From: Aquincola tertiaricarbonis
GTDB lineage: Bacteria > Pseudomonadota > Gammaproteobacteria > Burkholderiales > Burkholderiaceae_C
Length of the DNA: 64,000 nucleotides
Assembly (NCBI RefSeq): GCF_023573145.1
Contig: NZ_CP097636.1
Span: 2,604,001 to 2,668,000, forward strand
Direction: 5' to 3'
Numbering within the stretch: position 1 is the first letter of the stretch; each line of letters begins with the position of its first letter. Position numbers and translations under genes: made by a program. This document shows, piece by piece, positions 1 through 9,212 of the stretch. The notes beneath the pieces are model-generated. The model was not told the origin of the DNA. It ran no database searches and was given only the letters and a program-made list of their open reading frames with translations.

Positions 1-109
1 ATCATCGATATGCCTCGTGAATCAATCGAAGGCGACAAATATATTGGACGCTCGTAAACCAGCTCCTGGATACTGCCGGCCCAGCCCAATCGCCAGGAGA
101 CCCGCTGCC

Positions 110-1789
110 ATGAGCTTCAACCGCCGTTCCAAGAACATCACCGAGGGCGTGGCCCGGGCGCCCAACCGCTCGATGTACTACGCGCTGGGCTACCAGGAGA
201 GCGACTTCTCCAAGCCGATGATCGGCGTGGCCAACGGCCACTCCACCATCACGCCGTGCAACTCGGGCCTTCAGCGGCTGGCCGATGCGGCGGTGGAAGG
301 CATCAAGGCGGCGGGCGCCAATCCGCAGATCTTCGGCACGCCCACCATCAGCGACGGCATGGCCATGGGCACCGAAGGCATGAAGTACAGCCTGGTCAGC
401 CGCGAGGTGATCTCCGACTGCGTCGAGACCTGCGTCGGCGGCCAGTGGATGGACGGCGTGCTGGTGATCGGCGGCTGCGACAAGAACATGCCCGGCGGCA
501 TGATGGGCATGCTGCGCGCCAACGTGCCCGCCATCTACGTGTACGGCGGCACCATCCTGCCGGGCAAGTACAAGGGGCAGGACCTCAACATCGTCAGCGT
601 GTTCGAGGCGGTCGGCCAGTTCAGCGCCGGCAAGATGGCCGAGGAAGACTTCTGTGAGATCGAGAAGCGCGCCATCCCCGGCAGCGGCAGCTGCGGCGGC
701 ATGTACACCGCCAACACCATGAGCTCGGCCTTCGAGGCGCTGGGCATGAGCCTGCCCTACGCCAGCACCCAGGCCAACGTGGAAGACGAGATCCTCGACA
801 CCACCCGCCGCGCCGCCGCCGCGGTGGTGGAAGCGGTCAAGAAGGACCTGAAGCCGCGCGACATCGTCACCAAGAAGGCGATCGAGAACGCGGTGGCCGT
901 GATCATGGCCACCGGCGGCTCCACCAATGCGGTGCTGCACTTCCTGGCCATCGCCCATGCGGCCGAGGTCGACTGGACCATCGACGACTTCGAGCGCGTG
1001 CGCCGCAAGGTGCCGGTGCTGTGCGACCTGAAGCCCAGCGGCCAGTTCCTGGCCATCGACCTGCACCATGCCGGTGGCATTCCGCAGGTGATGAAGGAGC
1101 TGCTGGACCACGGCCTGCTGCATGGCGACTGCATGACCATCACCGGCAAGACGGTGGCCGAGAACCTGGCCGACGTGCCGGCGCTGAAGCCCGACAACAA
1201 GGTGATCCGCCAGGTCGGCAACGCGCTGTATGCCGAAGGCCACCTCGCCATCCTGAAGGGCAACCTGTCGCCCGAGGGCTGCGTGGCCAAGATCACCGGC
1301 CTGAAGAACCCGGTGATTACCGGCCCGGCCCGCGTGTTCGACGACGAGCAGTCGGCCCTGGCCGCCATCATGGCGGGCCAGATCAAGGCCGGCGACGTGA
1401 TGGTGCTGCGCTACCTGGGCCCCAAGGGCGGCCCCGGCATGCCAGAGATGCTGGCGCCCACCGGCGCACTGATCGGCCAGGGCCTGGGCGAATCGGTCGG
1501 CCTGATCACCGACGGCCGCTTCTCGGGCGGCACCTGGGGCATGGTGGTGGGCCACGTGGCGCCCGAAGCCTATGAAGGCGGCACCATCGCGCTGGTGCAG
1601 GAAGGCGACTCGATCACCATCGACGCTCACCAGCTGCTGCTGAACCTGAACGTGCCGGACGAAGAAATCGCCCGCCGCCGCGCGCAGTGGAAGCAGCCGG
1701 CGCCGCGCTACACCCGTGGTGTGCTGGCCAAGTTCGCAAAGAACGCCGCCAGCGCCAGCGCCGGTGCGGTGCTGGACAAGTTCGACTGA
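110..1789 (+). CDS. ilvD: Dihydroxy-acid dehydratase
   Basis: Converts 2,3-dihydroxy-isovalerate and 2,3-dihydroxy-3-methylvalerate to the 2-keto acids in valine, isoleucine and leucine synthesis (cytoplasm). The 559-residue length is normal for the family. Three cysteines sit where the [2Fe-2S]-type enzymes have cluster ligands: C50 (ITPCNSG), C123 ([10 protein letters not shown]) and C195 ([10 protein letters not shown]). The frame is open back to position 17, but the ATG at 110 has AGGAGA ten bases upstream and begins the conserved N-terminus [13 protein letters not shown], so it is preferred. It is monocistronic and faces a convergent small gene across a dyad. The 109 bases before it contain an AT-rich patch (about 38-50) that may be its promoter. 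Confidence 0.97.
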   Translation: MSFNRRSKNITEGVARAPNRSMYYALGYQESDFSKPMIGVANGHSTITPCNSGLQRLADAAVEGIKAAGANPQIFGTPTISDGMAMGTEGMKYSLVSREVISDCVETCVGGQWMDGVLVIGGCDKNMPGGMMGMLRANVPAIYVYGGTILPGKYKGQDLNIVSVFEAVGQFSAGKMAEEDFCEIEKRAIPGSGSCGGMYTANTMSSAFEALGMSLPYASTQANVEDEILDTTRRAAAAVVEAVKKDLKPRDIVTKKAIENAVAVIMATGGSTNAVLHFLAIAHAAEVDWTIDDFERVRRKVPVLCDLKPSGQFLAIDLHHAGGIPQVMKELLDHGLLHGDCMTITGKTVAENLADVPALKPDNKVIRQVGNALYAEGHLAILKGNLSPEGCVAKITGLKNPVITGPARVFDDEQSALAAIMAGQIKAGDVMVLRYLGPKGGPGMPEMLAPTGALIGQGLGESVGLITDGRFSGGTWGMVVGHVAPEAYEGGTIALVQEGDSITIDAHQLLLNLNVPDEEIARRRAQWKQPAPRYTRGVLAKFAKNAASASAGAVLDKFD

Positions 1790-1810
1790 ACAAGCTGTTC
1801 AGCACGAAGA

Positions 1811-1838
1811 ACCAACGGGCCCCGCGGGGCTCGTTGGT
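1811..1838. terminator. Dyad between convergent ilvD and the small Trp-rich gene
   Basis: Two 14-base arms, ACCAACGGGCCCCG and CGGGGCTCGTTGGT, pair fully with one G-U wobble and almost no loop. The element lies 22 bases after the ilvD stop and 18 before the stop of the opposing gene, so it could end transcription from both sides. No U-run follows on either strand, so intrinsic termination is not certain. Confidence 0.6.
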
Positions 1839-1855
1839 CATGCAGGTGCCACGCA

Positions 1856-2104
1856 CTACTTGCGTGGCTTGTGGCGTGTGTCCAGCCCCATGTCCTGCAG
1901 ATGGCGCTCACGCCGCTTGGCCTTCTTGGCTTCCATGCGGTCCATGGCCTTCTTCTGGGTGTAGCCGTACTTGTCGGCCCAGCCCCACCACAGCAGGGCC
2001 AGCACGAAGGGCGACAGCACCCACCACCACGACAGGCCGGCAAAGGGGCCCAGCGCCGCCAGCTTGAGGCCGATGGACAGCAGGCCCAGTGCAACGAACC
2101 ACAT
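1856..2104 (-). CDS. Small Trp-rich membrane protein (TIGR04438-like)
   Basis: An 82-residue protein with two hydrophobic segments (about residues 2-20 and 24-43). The second contains WWW and WWGWAD, followed by a strongly basic tail (KKAMDRMEAKKAKRRERH). This matches the small Trp-rich protein family seen mainly in Burkholderiales; its function is unknown. The ATG at 2104 is preceded by AAGGGGG at good spacing. It is convergent with ilvD and divergent from the cytochrome c gene. Family assignment is from remembered architecture. Confidence 0.8.
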   Translation of the reverse strand: MWFVALGLLSIGLKLAALGPFAGLSWWWVLSPFVLALLWWGWADKYGYTQKKAMDRMEAKKAKRRERHLQDMGLDTRHKPRK

Positions 2105-2194
2105 CGTGACCCCCTTGCCGTCAACCCGGCGCTCTAGAATTCGTTCGAGTCAATGTACCGCACGACTTTTGCCATCGCTCGTCGAAAGGACCCC

Positions 2195-2509
2195 ATGAAC
2201 GCTCGCATTTCCGCCGTCTTCGCCGCCGCTCTGGCGGTGGGCGCGGTGTCCCCCGCCTTCGCCAACGCTGAGCTGGCCCAGAAGAAGAACTGCATGGCCT
2301 GCCATGCGGTCGACAAGAAGCTGGTCGGCCCGTCCTACAAGGACGTGGCTGCCAAGTACGCTGGCGACAAGACCGCCGTCGACAAGCTGGCCACCAAGAT
2401 CCAGAAGGGCGGCGCCGGTGTCTGGGGCGCGGTGCCCATGCCCGCCAACCCGCAGGTCAACGAAGCCGAAGCCAAGCAGCTGGCCACCTGGGTGCTGTCG
2501 GTCAAGTAA
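2195..2509 (+). CDS. Class I cytochrome c (c551/c552 type), periplasmic
   Basis: A 104-residue electron carrier. Residues 1-24 form a Sec signal peptide ending AFANA, giving a mature protein of about 80 residues. The haem-binding motif CMACH is at 33-37, and the likely distal ligand is M82 in GAVPMPAN. This is the c551/c552 layout, used to pass electrons to cytochrome oxidase or nitrite reductase. AAAGGA lies just upstream of the ATG at 2195. A strong intrinsic terminator follows, so it is probably transcribed alone. The redox partner cannot be told from the context. Confidence 0.93.
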   Translation: MNARISAVFAAALAVGAVSPAFANAELAQKKNCMACHAVDKKLVGPSYKDVAAKYAGDKTAVDKLATKIQKGGAGVWGAVPMPANPQVNEAEAKQLATWVLSVK

Positions 2510-2530
2510 GCTGGCCTCGGCCACTTCCAG

Positions 2531-2555
2531 AAAGGGCCCGCGCGGGCCCTTTTTG
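2531..2555 (+). terminator. Rho-independent terminator after cytochrome c
   Basis: The hairpin AAAGGGCCCGCGCGGGCCCTTTTT combines a GC-rich stem with a run of five T. It starts 21 bases after the cytochrome stop. It is a textbook terminator and separates this gene from the DUF411 gene downstream. Confidence 0.9.
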
Positions 2556-2582
2556 CTGGCCGCCTTTCAAGCAGGAGACGAC

Positions 2583-3071
2583 ATGGATCGACGCCAGTGG
2601 TTGGGCGGCATCGCCGTCGTGGGTGCCATCGGGGGCTTTGGCTGCCTGCCCGTGGCGGCGGCCCAGGCGGGCACGGGTGCGGCGGGGCTGCCCGTGGTGC
2701 AGGTGTTCAAGGATCCGAACTGCGGCTGCTGTACCGCCTGGGTGCAGCACCTCGAGAAAGCCGGATTCACCGTGCAGGTGTCCGAAGTGAACGACATGAG
2801 CGCGGTGCGCCAGCGCCTGGGCATGCCGGCGCAGTACGGCGGCTGCCACAGCGCGACGGTGGCGGGTTACGTCATCGAAGGCCATGTGCCCGCGGCCGAG
2901 ATCCGCCAGCTGCTGGCCACGCGCCCCGCAGCGCTGGGCCTGGCCGTGCCGGGCATGCCGGTGGGGTCCCCTGGCATGGAGATGGGGCCGCGCGTGGACC
3001 CCTACGCCGTGCTGCTGATCAGCCGCCAGGGCGCGGCCTCCGTGTTCGCGCGCTACCCCAAGAAGGCCTGA
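2583..3071 (+). CDS. DUF411 metal-binding protein, exported
   Basis: A 162-residue protein with a signal-like N-terminus (RRQWLGG plus a hydrophobic stretch to about residue 28, AAAQAG). A thioredoxin-like region follows with CGCC at 47-50 and C88 in YGGCHSA, the hallmark of the DUF411 family. Members are often found with copper-handling genes, so copper binding or delivery is a plausible role, but no copper gene is adjacent here. The C-terminus has Met-rich segments (GMPVGSPGMEMG) that could also bind copper. CAGGAGACG precedes the ATG at 2583. Confidence 0.85.
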   Translation: MDRRQWLGGIAVVGAIGGFGCLPVAAAQAGTGAAGLPVVQVFKDPNCGCCTAWVQHLEKAGFTVQVSEVNDMSAVRQRLGMPAQYGGCHSATVAGYVIEGHVPAAEIRQLLATRPAALGLAVPGMPVGSPGMEMGPRVDPYAVLLISRQGAASVFARYPKKA

Positions 3072-3092
3072 CGGCGCCTCCCCGGCCTGCCC

Positions 3093-3133
3093 TCAGTTCG
3101 TCTCCGCCAACTGCTCCAGGATCGCCGGGTTCT
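3093..3133. repeat. acs: Extra copy of the acs 3' end
   Basis: These 41 bases match the last 41 bases of acs (3225-3265) at 40 of 41 positions. The copy includes the stop codon, and its single difference is synonymous (ACC versus ACG, Thr). The two copies are direct repeats 132 bases apart. Between them lies a hairpin-forming segment. Confidence 0.9.
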
Positions 3134-3224
3134 GGTGCCCGCTCACATCGCTTCGCGATATGAGCAGGCCCCGAAATCCGCCAGCCGGCGCGTCGCGCCG
3201 CCCCGCGCTGTCGCGCGGCCTGGA
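3134..3224. repeat. Dyad-rich segment between the two acs 3' ends
   Basis: A 91-base segment containing an 11-base-arm hairpin, GCTCACATCGC / GCGATATGAGC with loop TTC and one mismatch (about 3140-3164). A GC-rich dyad region follows (about 3183-3220, CGGCGCG/CGCGCCG and GCGCGGCC). It resembles a REP-type intergenic palindrome or the remnant of a small element placed at the acs 3' end. There is no coding potential. Confidence 0.55.
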
Positions 3225-5195
3225 TCAGTTGGTCTCCGCCAACTGCTCCAGGATCGCCGGGTTCTCCAGTGTCGAGGTGTCCTGGGTGATGGCTTCGCCC
3301 TTGGCGATGGAGCGCAGCAGGCGGCGCATGATCTTGCCGCTGCGGGTCTTGGGCAGGTTGTCGCCGAAGCGGATGTCCTTGGGCTTGGCGATGGGGCCGA
3401 TCTCGCGGCCCACCCAGTTGCGCAGCTCGGCAGCGATCTTCTTGGCCTCTTCACCCGTGGGGCGCGGGCGCTTGAGCACCACGAAGGCGCAGATGGCCTC
3501 GCCGGTGGTGTCGTCGGGCCGGCCCACCACCGCGGCTTCGGCCACCAGCTCGGTGCAGCTCACCAGGGCCGATTCGATCTCCATCGTGCCCATGCGGTGG
3601 CCCGAGACGTTGAGCACGTCGTCGATGCGGCCGGTGATGGTGAAGTAGCCGGTCTTGGCGTCGCGGATGGCGCCGTCGCCGGCCAGGTAGTAGCCCTTGA
3701 GCTCCGGCGGGTAGTAGCTCTTCTTGAAGCGCTCGGGGTCGCCCCAGATCGTGCGGATCATGCTGGGCCAGGGCTTCTTGACCACCAGGATGCCGCCCTG
3801 GCCGTTGGGCACGTCGTTGCCGGTCTCGTCGACGATGGCGGCGGTGATGCCCGGGAACGGCAGCGTGCAGGAGCCCGGCACCAGCGGCGTGGCGCCCGGC
3901 AGCGGCGTGATCATGTGGCCGCCGGTCTCGGTCTGCCAGAAGGTGTCGACGATGGGGCAGCGACCGCCGCCGATGTTGGCGTGGTACCACTCCCAGGCGG
4001 CGGGGTTGATCGGCTCACCCACCGAGCCCAGCAGGCGCAGGCTGCTCAGGTCGTAGCGCTTGGGGTGCACGGCCTCGTTGCCTTCGGCGGCCTTGATCAG
4101 GCTGCGGATGGCGGTGGGCGCGGTGTAGAAGATGCTGACCTTGTGGTCCTGGATCATCTTCCAGAAGCGGCCGGCGTCCGGGTAGGTGGGCACGCCCTCG
4201 AACACGATCTCGGTGCCGCCCAGCGCCAGCGGGCCATAGGCGATGTAGCTGTGGCCGGTGACCCAGCCGATGTCGGCGGTGCACCAGAAGATGTCGTCGT
4301 CCTTCAGGTCGAAGGTCCACTTGGTGGTGAGCGCCGCATGCAGCAGGTAGCCGCCGGTGGAGTGCTGCACGCCCTTGGGCTTGCCGGTGGAGCCGCTGGT
4401 ATACAGCAGGAACAGCGGATGCTCGGCCTCCACCCATTCGGGCTCGCAGGTCTCGGGCTGCTGCGCGATCAGCTCGTGCATCCAGCGATCGCGGCCGGCC
4501 GCCATCGGCAGCTCGGCGCCGGTGCGGCGCACCACCAGCACGTTCTTCACGCTGTCGCAGCCGCCCAAGGCCAGCGCTTCGTCGACGATGGCCTTGAGCG
4601 GCAGCTGCTTGCCGCCGCGCACCTGCTGGTCGGCGGTGATCACCGCCACCGCGCCGGTGTCTTCGATGCGGTCGCGCAGGCTTTGCGCCGAGAAGCCGCC
4701 GAACACCACCGAGTGGGTGGCGCCGATGCGGGCGCAGGCCTGCATCGCGGCCACGCCGTCGATCGACATCGAGATGTAGATGACGACGCGGTCGCCCTTC
4801 TTCACGCCCAGGCTCTTCAGGCCATTGGCGATGCGGCAGGTGCGGGCCAGCAACTCGCTGTAGGTGACCCGGGTGACTTCGCCGCCGTCGGCTTCGAAGA
4901 TCAGCGCCGTCTTGCCGCCCTTGCCGGCCTCGACGTGGCGGTCCAGGCAGTTGTACGAGGCGTTGAGCGTGCCGTCGGCAAACCACTTGAAGAACGGCGG
5001 GTTGCTGTCGTCCAGCGACTGGGTGAAGGGCTTTTTCCAGGTGACGAACTCGCGCGCCAGCCGGGCCCAGTAGGCCGCATGGTCGGCATCGGCCTCGGCC
5101 ACCAGGCGCTCGTAGGCCGCCATGCCCGAGACGTGCGCGCCTTCGCGGGCGGCGGCGCTGGGTTCATAGACCTTGGTGGGGGTGTCTTCGCTCAT
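3225..5195 (-). CDS. acs: Acetyl-CoA synthetase (AMP-forming)
   Basis: Activates acetate to acetyl-CoA through acetyl-AMP (cytoplasm). The 656 residues match the family length. The P-loop-like A3 motif is [17 protein letters not shown], followed by [24 protein letters not shown] and the C-terminal [11 protein letters not shown]. The lysine in this last motif is the conserved catalytic lysine, commonly regulated by acetylation. The ATG at 5195 has GGAGA upstream. The gene is divergent from the UPF0114 gene across 195 bases that should hold both promoters. The 3' end is duplicated just downstream. Confidence 0.97.
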   Translation of the reverse strand: MSEDTPTKVYEPSAAAREGAHVSGMAAYERLVAEADADHAAYWARLAREFVTWKKPFTQSLDDSNPPFFKWFADGTLNASYNCLDRHVEAGKGGKTALIFEADGGEVTRVTYSELLARTCRIANGLKSLGVKKGDRVVIYISMSIDGVAAMQACARIGATHSVVFGGFSAQSLRDRIEDTGAVAVITADQQVRGGKQLPLKAIVDEALALGGCDSVKNVLVVRRTGAELPMAAGRDRWMHELIAQQPETCEPEWVEAEHPLFLLYTSGSTGKPKGVQHSTGGYLLHAALTTKWTFDLKDDDIFWCTADIGWVTGHSYIAYGPLALGGTEIVFEGVPTYPDAGRFWKMIQDHKVSIFYTAPTAIRSLIKAAEGNEAVHPKRYDLSSLRLLGSVGEPINPAAWEWYHANIGGGRCPIVDTFWQTETGGHMITPLPGATPLVPGSCTLPFPGITAAIVDETGNDVPNGQGGILVVKKPWPSMIRTIWGDPERFKKSYYPPELKGYYLAGDGAIRDAKTGYFTITGRIDDVLNVSGHRMGTMEIESALVSCTELVAEAAVVGRPDDTTGEAICAFVVLKRPRPTGEEAKKIAAELRNWVGREIGPIAKPKDIRFGDNLPKTRSGKIMRRLLRSIAKGEAITQDTSTLENPAILEQLAETN

Positions 5196-5390
5196 CGTTG
5201 TCTCCGTGGATCTTCACAACCGTTTGGCCGCATGGTGGCTCTTGCGCCTGACGAACGGCTTACTCTAAGCCGACTGCGGGGTCGAGGCCATGACTGCGGG
5301 CTCATGGCAGGTCTGACTGCCATCAGCGGGAAAACCCCGCCGCATAAACTCGCGGCCTCGATTTCCAACTGCGACACCCCTCGTCACCCC

Positions 5391-5996
5391 ATGGCCCAGC
5401 TGCCCGACCCGACCACCGTTCGCATGCGTCCGCTGCCGAACCTGATCTTTGCCAGCCGCTGGCTCCAGTTGCCGCTGTACCTGGGCCTGATCCTGGCGCA
5501 GTGCGTGTACGTGTTCCATTTCTGGGTCGAACTCGTGCACCTGATCGAGGCCGTGTTCGGCAACGACGTGGCGCTGCAGAAGCTGATTTCCAGCATCGGC
5601 TACAAGACCGACGTGCCGGTCACCTCGCTGAACGAGACGGTGATCATGCTGGTGGTGCTGGCGCTGATCGACGTGGTGATGATCTCCAACCTGCTGATCA
5701 TGGTGATCGTCGGTGGCTACGAGACCTTCGTCTCGCGCCTGCGGCTGGAGGGCCACCCCGACCAGCCCGAGTGGCTGAACCACGTCAATGCCTCGGTGCT
5801 CAAGGTCAAGCTGGCCACCGCCATCATCGGCATCAGCTCGATCCACCTGCTCAAGACCTTCATCAACGCGGCCAACTACACCGACAAGGTGCTGATGTGG
5901 CAGACGCTGATCCACATCGCCTTCCTGTTCTCGGCGCTGGCCATCGCCGCGGCCGACCGGGTGATGGGCGGCGGCCACGGCGCCCGCGACCACTGA
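5391..5996 (+). CDS. UPF0114 (YqhA-like) inner-membrane protein
   Basis: A 201-residue protein with about four membrane segments (roughly residues 15-40, 80-110, 140-165 and 175-192). It carries the family signature region [23 protein letters not shown] followed by [11 protein letters not shown]. Function is unknown across the family. It is probably co-transcribed with the DUF2062 gene, which starts 25 bases downstream. The ATG at 5391 begins the homologous part (MAQLPDP); upstream codons in the same frame lie in the acs promoter region and antisense to acs. Confidence 0.88.
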   Translation: MAQLPDPTTVRMRPLPNLIFASRWLQLPLYLGLILAQCVYVFHFWVELVHLIEAVFGNDVALQKLISSIGYKTDVPVTSLNETVIMLVVLALIDVVMISNLLIMVIVGGYETFVSRLRLEGHPDQPEWLNHVNASVLKVKLATAIIGISSIHLLKTFINAANYTDKVLMWQTLIHIAFLFSALAIAAADRVMGGGHGARDH

Positions 5997-6021
5997 CCGC
6001 CGGCGCGGCAGGCTGAACCCC

Positions 6022-6543
6022 ATGCGCTGGATTCCGAGCCGGGAAGACCTCCTGCAGTCCCGCTGGCTGTCGCCGGTGGCCCACCACCTGCAGGACGACC
6101 GCCTGTGGCACCTGGAGCGTGGCTGCGTGGCGCGTGCGGTGGCCATCGGCCTGTTCTTCGGGCTGCTGCTGCCCTTCGCGCAGTTCTTCGCGGCGGCGCT
6201 GTTCGCGGTGTGGCTGCGCGCCCACCTGGGCGTGGCGGCCGGCGCCACCCTCATCACCAACCCCCTGACCTTCGCGCCGCTGTACTGGCTGGCGCACCGC
6301 ATCGGCCAGGCGGTGCTGGGCGACCCCGACGACGAAGCCGCCGCCGACGCGGTGAGCCGCCACGTGGAGGCCGCAGCGGCCCACCAGGGCTGGCTTTCCG
6401 CCGCCTGGGACACGGTGCAGGACGCCGGCGCCCCGCTGGTGGTGGGCCTGGGCGTGATGGCGGTCGTGGCCGCCATCGTGGGCTTTCTGGCGGTGTGGCT
6501 GCTGTGGCGGCCCAGGAAAGAGCTACCCGATCATCTGCCGTAG
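6022..6543 (+). CDS. DUF2062 family membrane protein
   Basis: A 173-residue protein. The DUF2062 core runs from about residue 30 to 160, with two hydrophobic regions (AVAIGLFFGLLLPFAQFFAAALFAVWL and VVGLGVMAVVAAIVGFLAVWLLW) and the characteristic TLITNPLTFAPLYWLAHRIG. Function is unknown; family members occur as inner-membrane proteins in many proteobacteria. The last 13 bases overlap the 3' end of the convergent TRAP permease gene. Confidence 0.85.
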   Translation: MRWIPSREDLLQSRWLSPVAHHLQDDRLWHLERGCVARAVAIGLFFGLLLPFAQFFAAALFAVWLRAHLGVAAGATLITNPLTFAPLYWLAHRIGQAVLGDPDDEAAADAVSRHVEAAAAHQGWLSAAWDTVQDAGAPLVVGLGVMAVVAAIVGFLAVWLLWRPRKELPDHLP

Positions 6544-8576
6544 AGGACCTGGGGCAGCCAGAGCCCGATCTCCGGGAACACGTACAGCAGCACGATGGCC
6601 ACGACCTGGATGCCCATGAACGGGATCATCCCGGCAAAGATCTGGTTCAGCGTCACGTGCTTGGGCGCCACGCCCTTGAGGTAGAAGGCCGACATCGCCA
6701 CCGGCGGGCTCAGGAAGGCGGTCTGCAGGTTCAGCGCCACCAGCAGGCCGAAGAACAGCGGATCGACGCCGAAGTTGTCCAGCAGCGGCACGAAGATGGG
6801 CATGAAGATCACGATGATCTCCGTCCACTCCAGCGGCCAGCCCAGCACGAAGATGATGACCTGGCTGAGCACCAGGAACTGCGTCTTGGTGAGGTTCATG
6901 CCCAGCACCCACTGCTCCACCAGCTCCTGCCCGCCCAGCAGCGCGAACGCGGCCGAGAAGATGGCCGAGCCGACGAACAGCCAGCACACCATGGCCGAGG
7001 TCTTGGCGGTGAGGAACACCGACTCCTTGACCACCGTGAGGTTGAGCCGCCCATAGGCCGCGGCCAGCGCCGCACCGCCGAAGGCACCCACCGCGGCCGC
7101 CTCGGTGGGCGTGGCCAGGCCCAGCACGATGGAGCCCAGCACCGCCAGGATCAGCACCATCAGCGGGAAGAAGCTGGACAGCAGCATCTTGAAGATTTCC
7201 AGCCGCGCGTAGCTGAGCAGCGCATAGAACAGTGCCAACCCGGCGGCCGCGATGCCGATGGCGATCCAGAAGGCCCGCGGGGCCGGCTGGCGCGTGGCGC
7301 CCTCCGTGGCGCCCGGGGCGCTGCCCGGGGTGGCCGCCGCCGCAGGCTCGGCCAGGCCGCCGGCGGCCTGGGGCGGCTCGCTCACAGCGCCTGATGCGCC
7401 GGGCGGTTCGCTCACGCCACCCGCGGCCCCGGGCGGCTCGGCCACGCCGCCGCTGGCCTGCGGCGGCTCTGCCAGCCCACCCTCGGCGGGGGGTTCGGCC
7501 AGGCCACCTTCCGCTGGCGGTTCCGCCAGCCCGCCACCTTCGGCCGGCGGCTCGGCCAGGCCACTGCCTTCACGTTCAGCGTCGCCGCCGCCCGCCCCCA
7601 TCTCCTGCAGGCCGCTGTCGGCCTCAGGGGCCGCCACGCGGGTCACGGCTTCGTAGCCGGTGAAGGCCAACGCCGCGAACAGCAGCGCGGGCGCCAGCGC
7701 GATGGCCAGCTGGCCCAGCAGGTAGCGCGTGGGCACCGCCGCATTGCGGCGGCCCTTGATGGCCGACCACAGCCCCGGCAGCGCATGGCGGTGGCCCTGC
7801 GCGCCCGCCGCCACCAGCGGCGCCGGCAAGGGCACCAGGCGCTGCGCGGCCGTCAGCGGCGGGGCCAGGCTGGGCTTGATCTTGGCCAGGATGACCACGT
7901 ACACCACGTACAGGCCGGCGAGCATGACGCCGGGCAGCAGCGCCCCTGCATACAGCTGCACCACCGACACACCGGCCGTGGCGCCATAGACGATGAGCAG
8001 TACCGACGGCGGGATGAGGATGCCCAGGCAGCCGCCCGCGGTGATGGCGCCGGCCGACATCGGCACGCTGTAGCCGGCCCGCAGCATCTGCGGCAGTGCC
8101 AGCAGGCCCATCAGCGTGACCACGGCACCCACGATGCCGGTGGCGGTGGCAAACACGGCGCAGGTGACCAGCGTGGCCACCGCCAGGCTGCCGGGCACCC
8201 GCGCCAGCGCCAGGTGCAGGCTCTTGAACAGCTTCTCGATCAGGTTGGCCCGCTCGACCAGGTAGCCCATGAAGACGAACAGCGGGATCGAGATCAGCAC
8301 GTCGTTCGACATGGTCTTGTAGGCCGACTGCACCATCAGGTCCAGCGTGCGCGTGGTGTTGCGCTCGTAGGCCAGCCAGGTGAACAGCATGCCCATGCCC
8401 ATCAGCGTGAACGCGGTGGGAAAGCCCAGCATGATGGCCACCACCACTAGCGCCAGCATCACCAGGCCGATGTGGCCGTTGGTGATCACCGGCACGCTGA
8501 CCAGCATGCCGATGACCAGCCCCACGATGATGGCCATCAGGCTGAAGCCGAACCACAGCTCCTTGCGCAGCTTCAT
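6531..8576 (-). CDS. dctM: TRAP transporter large permease, with repeat insertion
   Basis: The ion-driven transport subunit of a TRAP system in the inner membrane. The N-terminal half shows typical DctM motifs (GFPTAFTLMG, ISIPLFVFMGYLVERA, GCLGILIPPSVLLIVYGA), and the C-terminal half has VLGLATPTEAAAVGAFGG and ALNLQTAFLSPPVAMSAFYLKG. At 681 residues it is far longer than the usual 425-450. The extra part is a loop at about 316-433 containing eight AEPP/SEPP units spaced 9-10 residues. Longer Burkholderiales relatives with an extended central region exist, but this Pro/Glu repeat is unusual. The start codon overlaps the dctQ stop (ATGA). Substrate not predictable. Confidence 0.9.
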   Translation of the reverse strand: MKLRKELWFGFSLMAIIVGLVIGMLVSVPVITNGHIGLVMLALVVVAIMLGFPTAFTLMGMGMLFTWLAYERNTTRTLDLMVQSAYKTMSNDVLISIPLFVFMGYLVERANLIEKLFKSLHLALARVPGSLAVATLVTCAVFATATGIVGAVVTLMGLLALPQMLRAGYSVPMSAGAITAGGCLGILIPPSVLLIVYGATAGVSVVQLYAGALLPGVMLAGLYVVYVVILAKIKPSLAPPLTAAQRLVPLPAPLVAAGAQGHRHALPGLWSAIKGRRNAAVPTRYLLGQLAIALAPALLFAALAFTGYEAVTRVAAPEADSGLQEMGAGGGDAEREGSGLAEPPAEGGGLAEPPAEGGLAEPPAEGGLAEPPQASGGVAEPPGAAGGVSEPPGASGAVSEPPQAAGGLAEPAAAATPGSAPGATEGATRQPAPRAFWIAIGIAAAGLALFYALLSYARLEIFKMLLSSFFPLMVLILAVLGSIVLGLATPTEAAAVGAFGGAALAAAYGRLNLTVVKESVFLTAKTSAMVCWLFVGSAIFSAAFALLGGQELVEQWVLGMNLTKTQFLVLSQVIIFVLGWPLEWTEIIVIFMPIFVPLLDNFGVDPLFFGLLVALNLQTAFLSPPVAMSAFYLKGVAPKHVTLNQIFAGMIPFMGIQVVAIVLLYVFPEIGLWLPQVLYGR
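7344..7568 (-). repeat. In-frame AEPP decapeptide repeats inside dctM
   Basis: This DNA encodes eight tandem units of consensus GG(L/V)(A/S)EPPA(E/A), at protein residues 338-411. Units begin at about 341, 351, 360, 369, 379, 389, 399 and 409. The first four are nearly identical (LAEPPAEGG); later ones have drifted (VSEPPGASG, LAEPAAAA). The reading frame is kept by all length differences (27 or 30 bases). Confidence 0.92.
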
Positions 8577-9193
8577 GCACGGCCCCCGTTGGCGGCGCCC
8601 TGGCGCGCAGCGGCTTCCACGTCTTCATCGCTGACGTGCACCATCTCCTTGAGCTTGTCCACGTCCACCTCTTCCACATCACCCTCACGCGGCGGCCAGC
8701 TGCCGCTGCGCAGGCAGATCACGCAGCGCGCGATCTCCACCAGGCCCTGCAGCAGCAGCACCCCGCCCGCCACCGGGATGACGAACTTGAACGGGTACAG
8801 CGGCAGCGCATCGGCCGAGAAGGTCTGCTCACGGATGGCCAGCGACTCCTGCGCGTAGTGCCAGCCGGCCCAGGTGAGCGCCACCACGCCCGGCAGGAAG
8901 AACAGGATGTACAGCACCAGGTCGATGCTGGCCTGGGTGCGCGGCCGGAAGAAGCCATAGAGCACGTCGCCGCGCACGTGGCCGTTCTTGCTCAGCGTGT
9001 AGGCGCCGGCGGTCATGAACAGGGTGCCGTACAGCATGATCTGCATGTCCAGCACCAACGCATGCGGCTTGTTCAACGCATAACGCGAGAACACCTCCCA
9101 GGTGATCAGCAGCGTCAGCAGCACCACCGTCCAAGCGAACAATTTGCCCACGAAAGTGGACAGGCGGTCCACCGCCCACAAGCTGTCTCGCAT
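8573..9193 (-). CDS. dctQ: TRAP transporter small permease
   Basis: The small membrane subunit of the TRAP transporter, which docks with the large permease. The 206 residues contain four hydrophobic segments, including LFAWTVVLLTLLITWEVFSRYAL, which carries the WEVFSRY signature of DctQ proteins. The acidic C-terminal tail (EGDVEEVDVDKLKEMVHVSDEDVEAA) is cytoplasmic-looking. The ATG at 9193 (MRDSLWAVD) is chosen because the upstream in-frame sequence is only the antisense of dctP. Its stop overlaps the dctM start by four bases, suggesting translational coupling. Confidence 0.93.
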   Translation of the reverse strand: MRDSLWAVDRLSTFVGKLFAWTVVLLTLLITWEVFSRYALNKPHALVLDMQIMLYGTLFMTAGAYTLSKNGHVRGDVLYGFFRPRTQASIDLVLYILFFLPGVVALTWAGWHYAQESLAIREQTFSADALPLYPFKFVIPVAGGVLLLQGLVEIARCVICLRSGSWPPREGDVEEVDVDKLKEMVHVSDEDVEAAARQGAANGGRA

Positions 9194-9212
9194 CACGACT
9201 CCGGCGCGCGGC

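Noticed and set aside
2..1630. A 542-residue minus-strand frame
   Set aside because: Antisense to ilvD, His/Gly/Val-rich and without motifs.
3141..3164. tRNA-like or small-RNA gene at the acs 3' end
   Set aside because: Only one hairpin with a mismatch; no cloverleaf, anticodon arm or TTCGA arm.
3135..5996. A 953-residue plus-strand frame ending in the UPF0114 protein
   Set aside because: Only the last 201 residues are real; the remainder is antisense to acs.
7344..7568. CRISPR array
   Set aside because: Repeats are contiguous, in frame and lack spacers.
7232..7663. Pro/Arg-rich plus-strand frames over the AEPP repeat
   Set aside because: Mirror translations of the repeat within dctM, with no start context.
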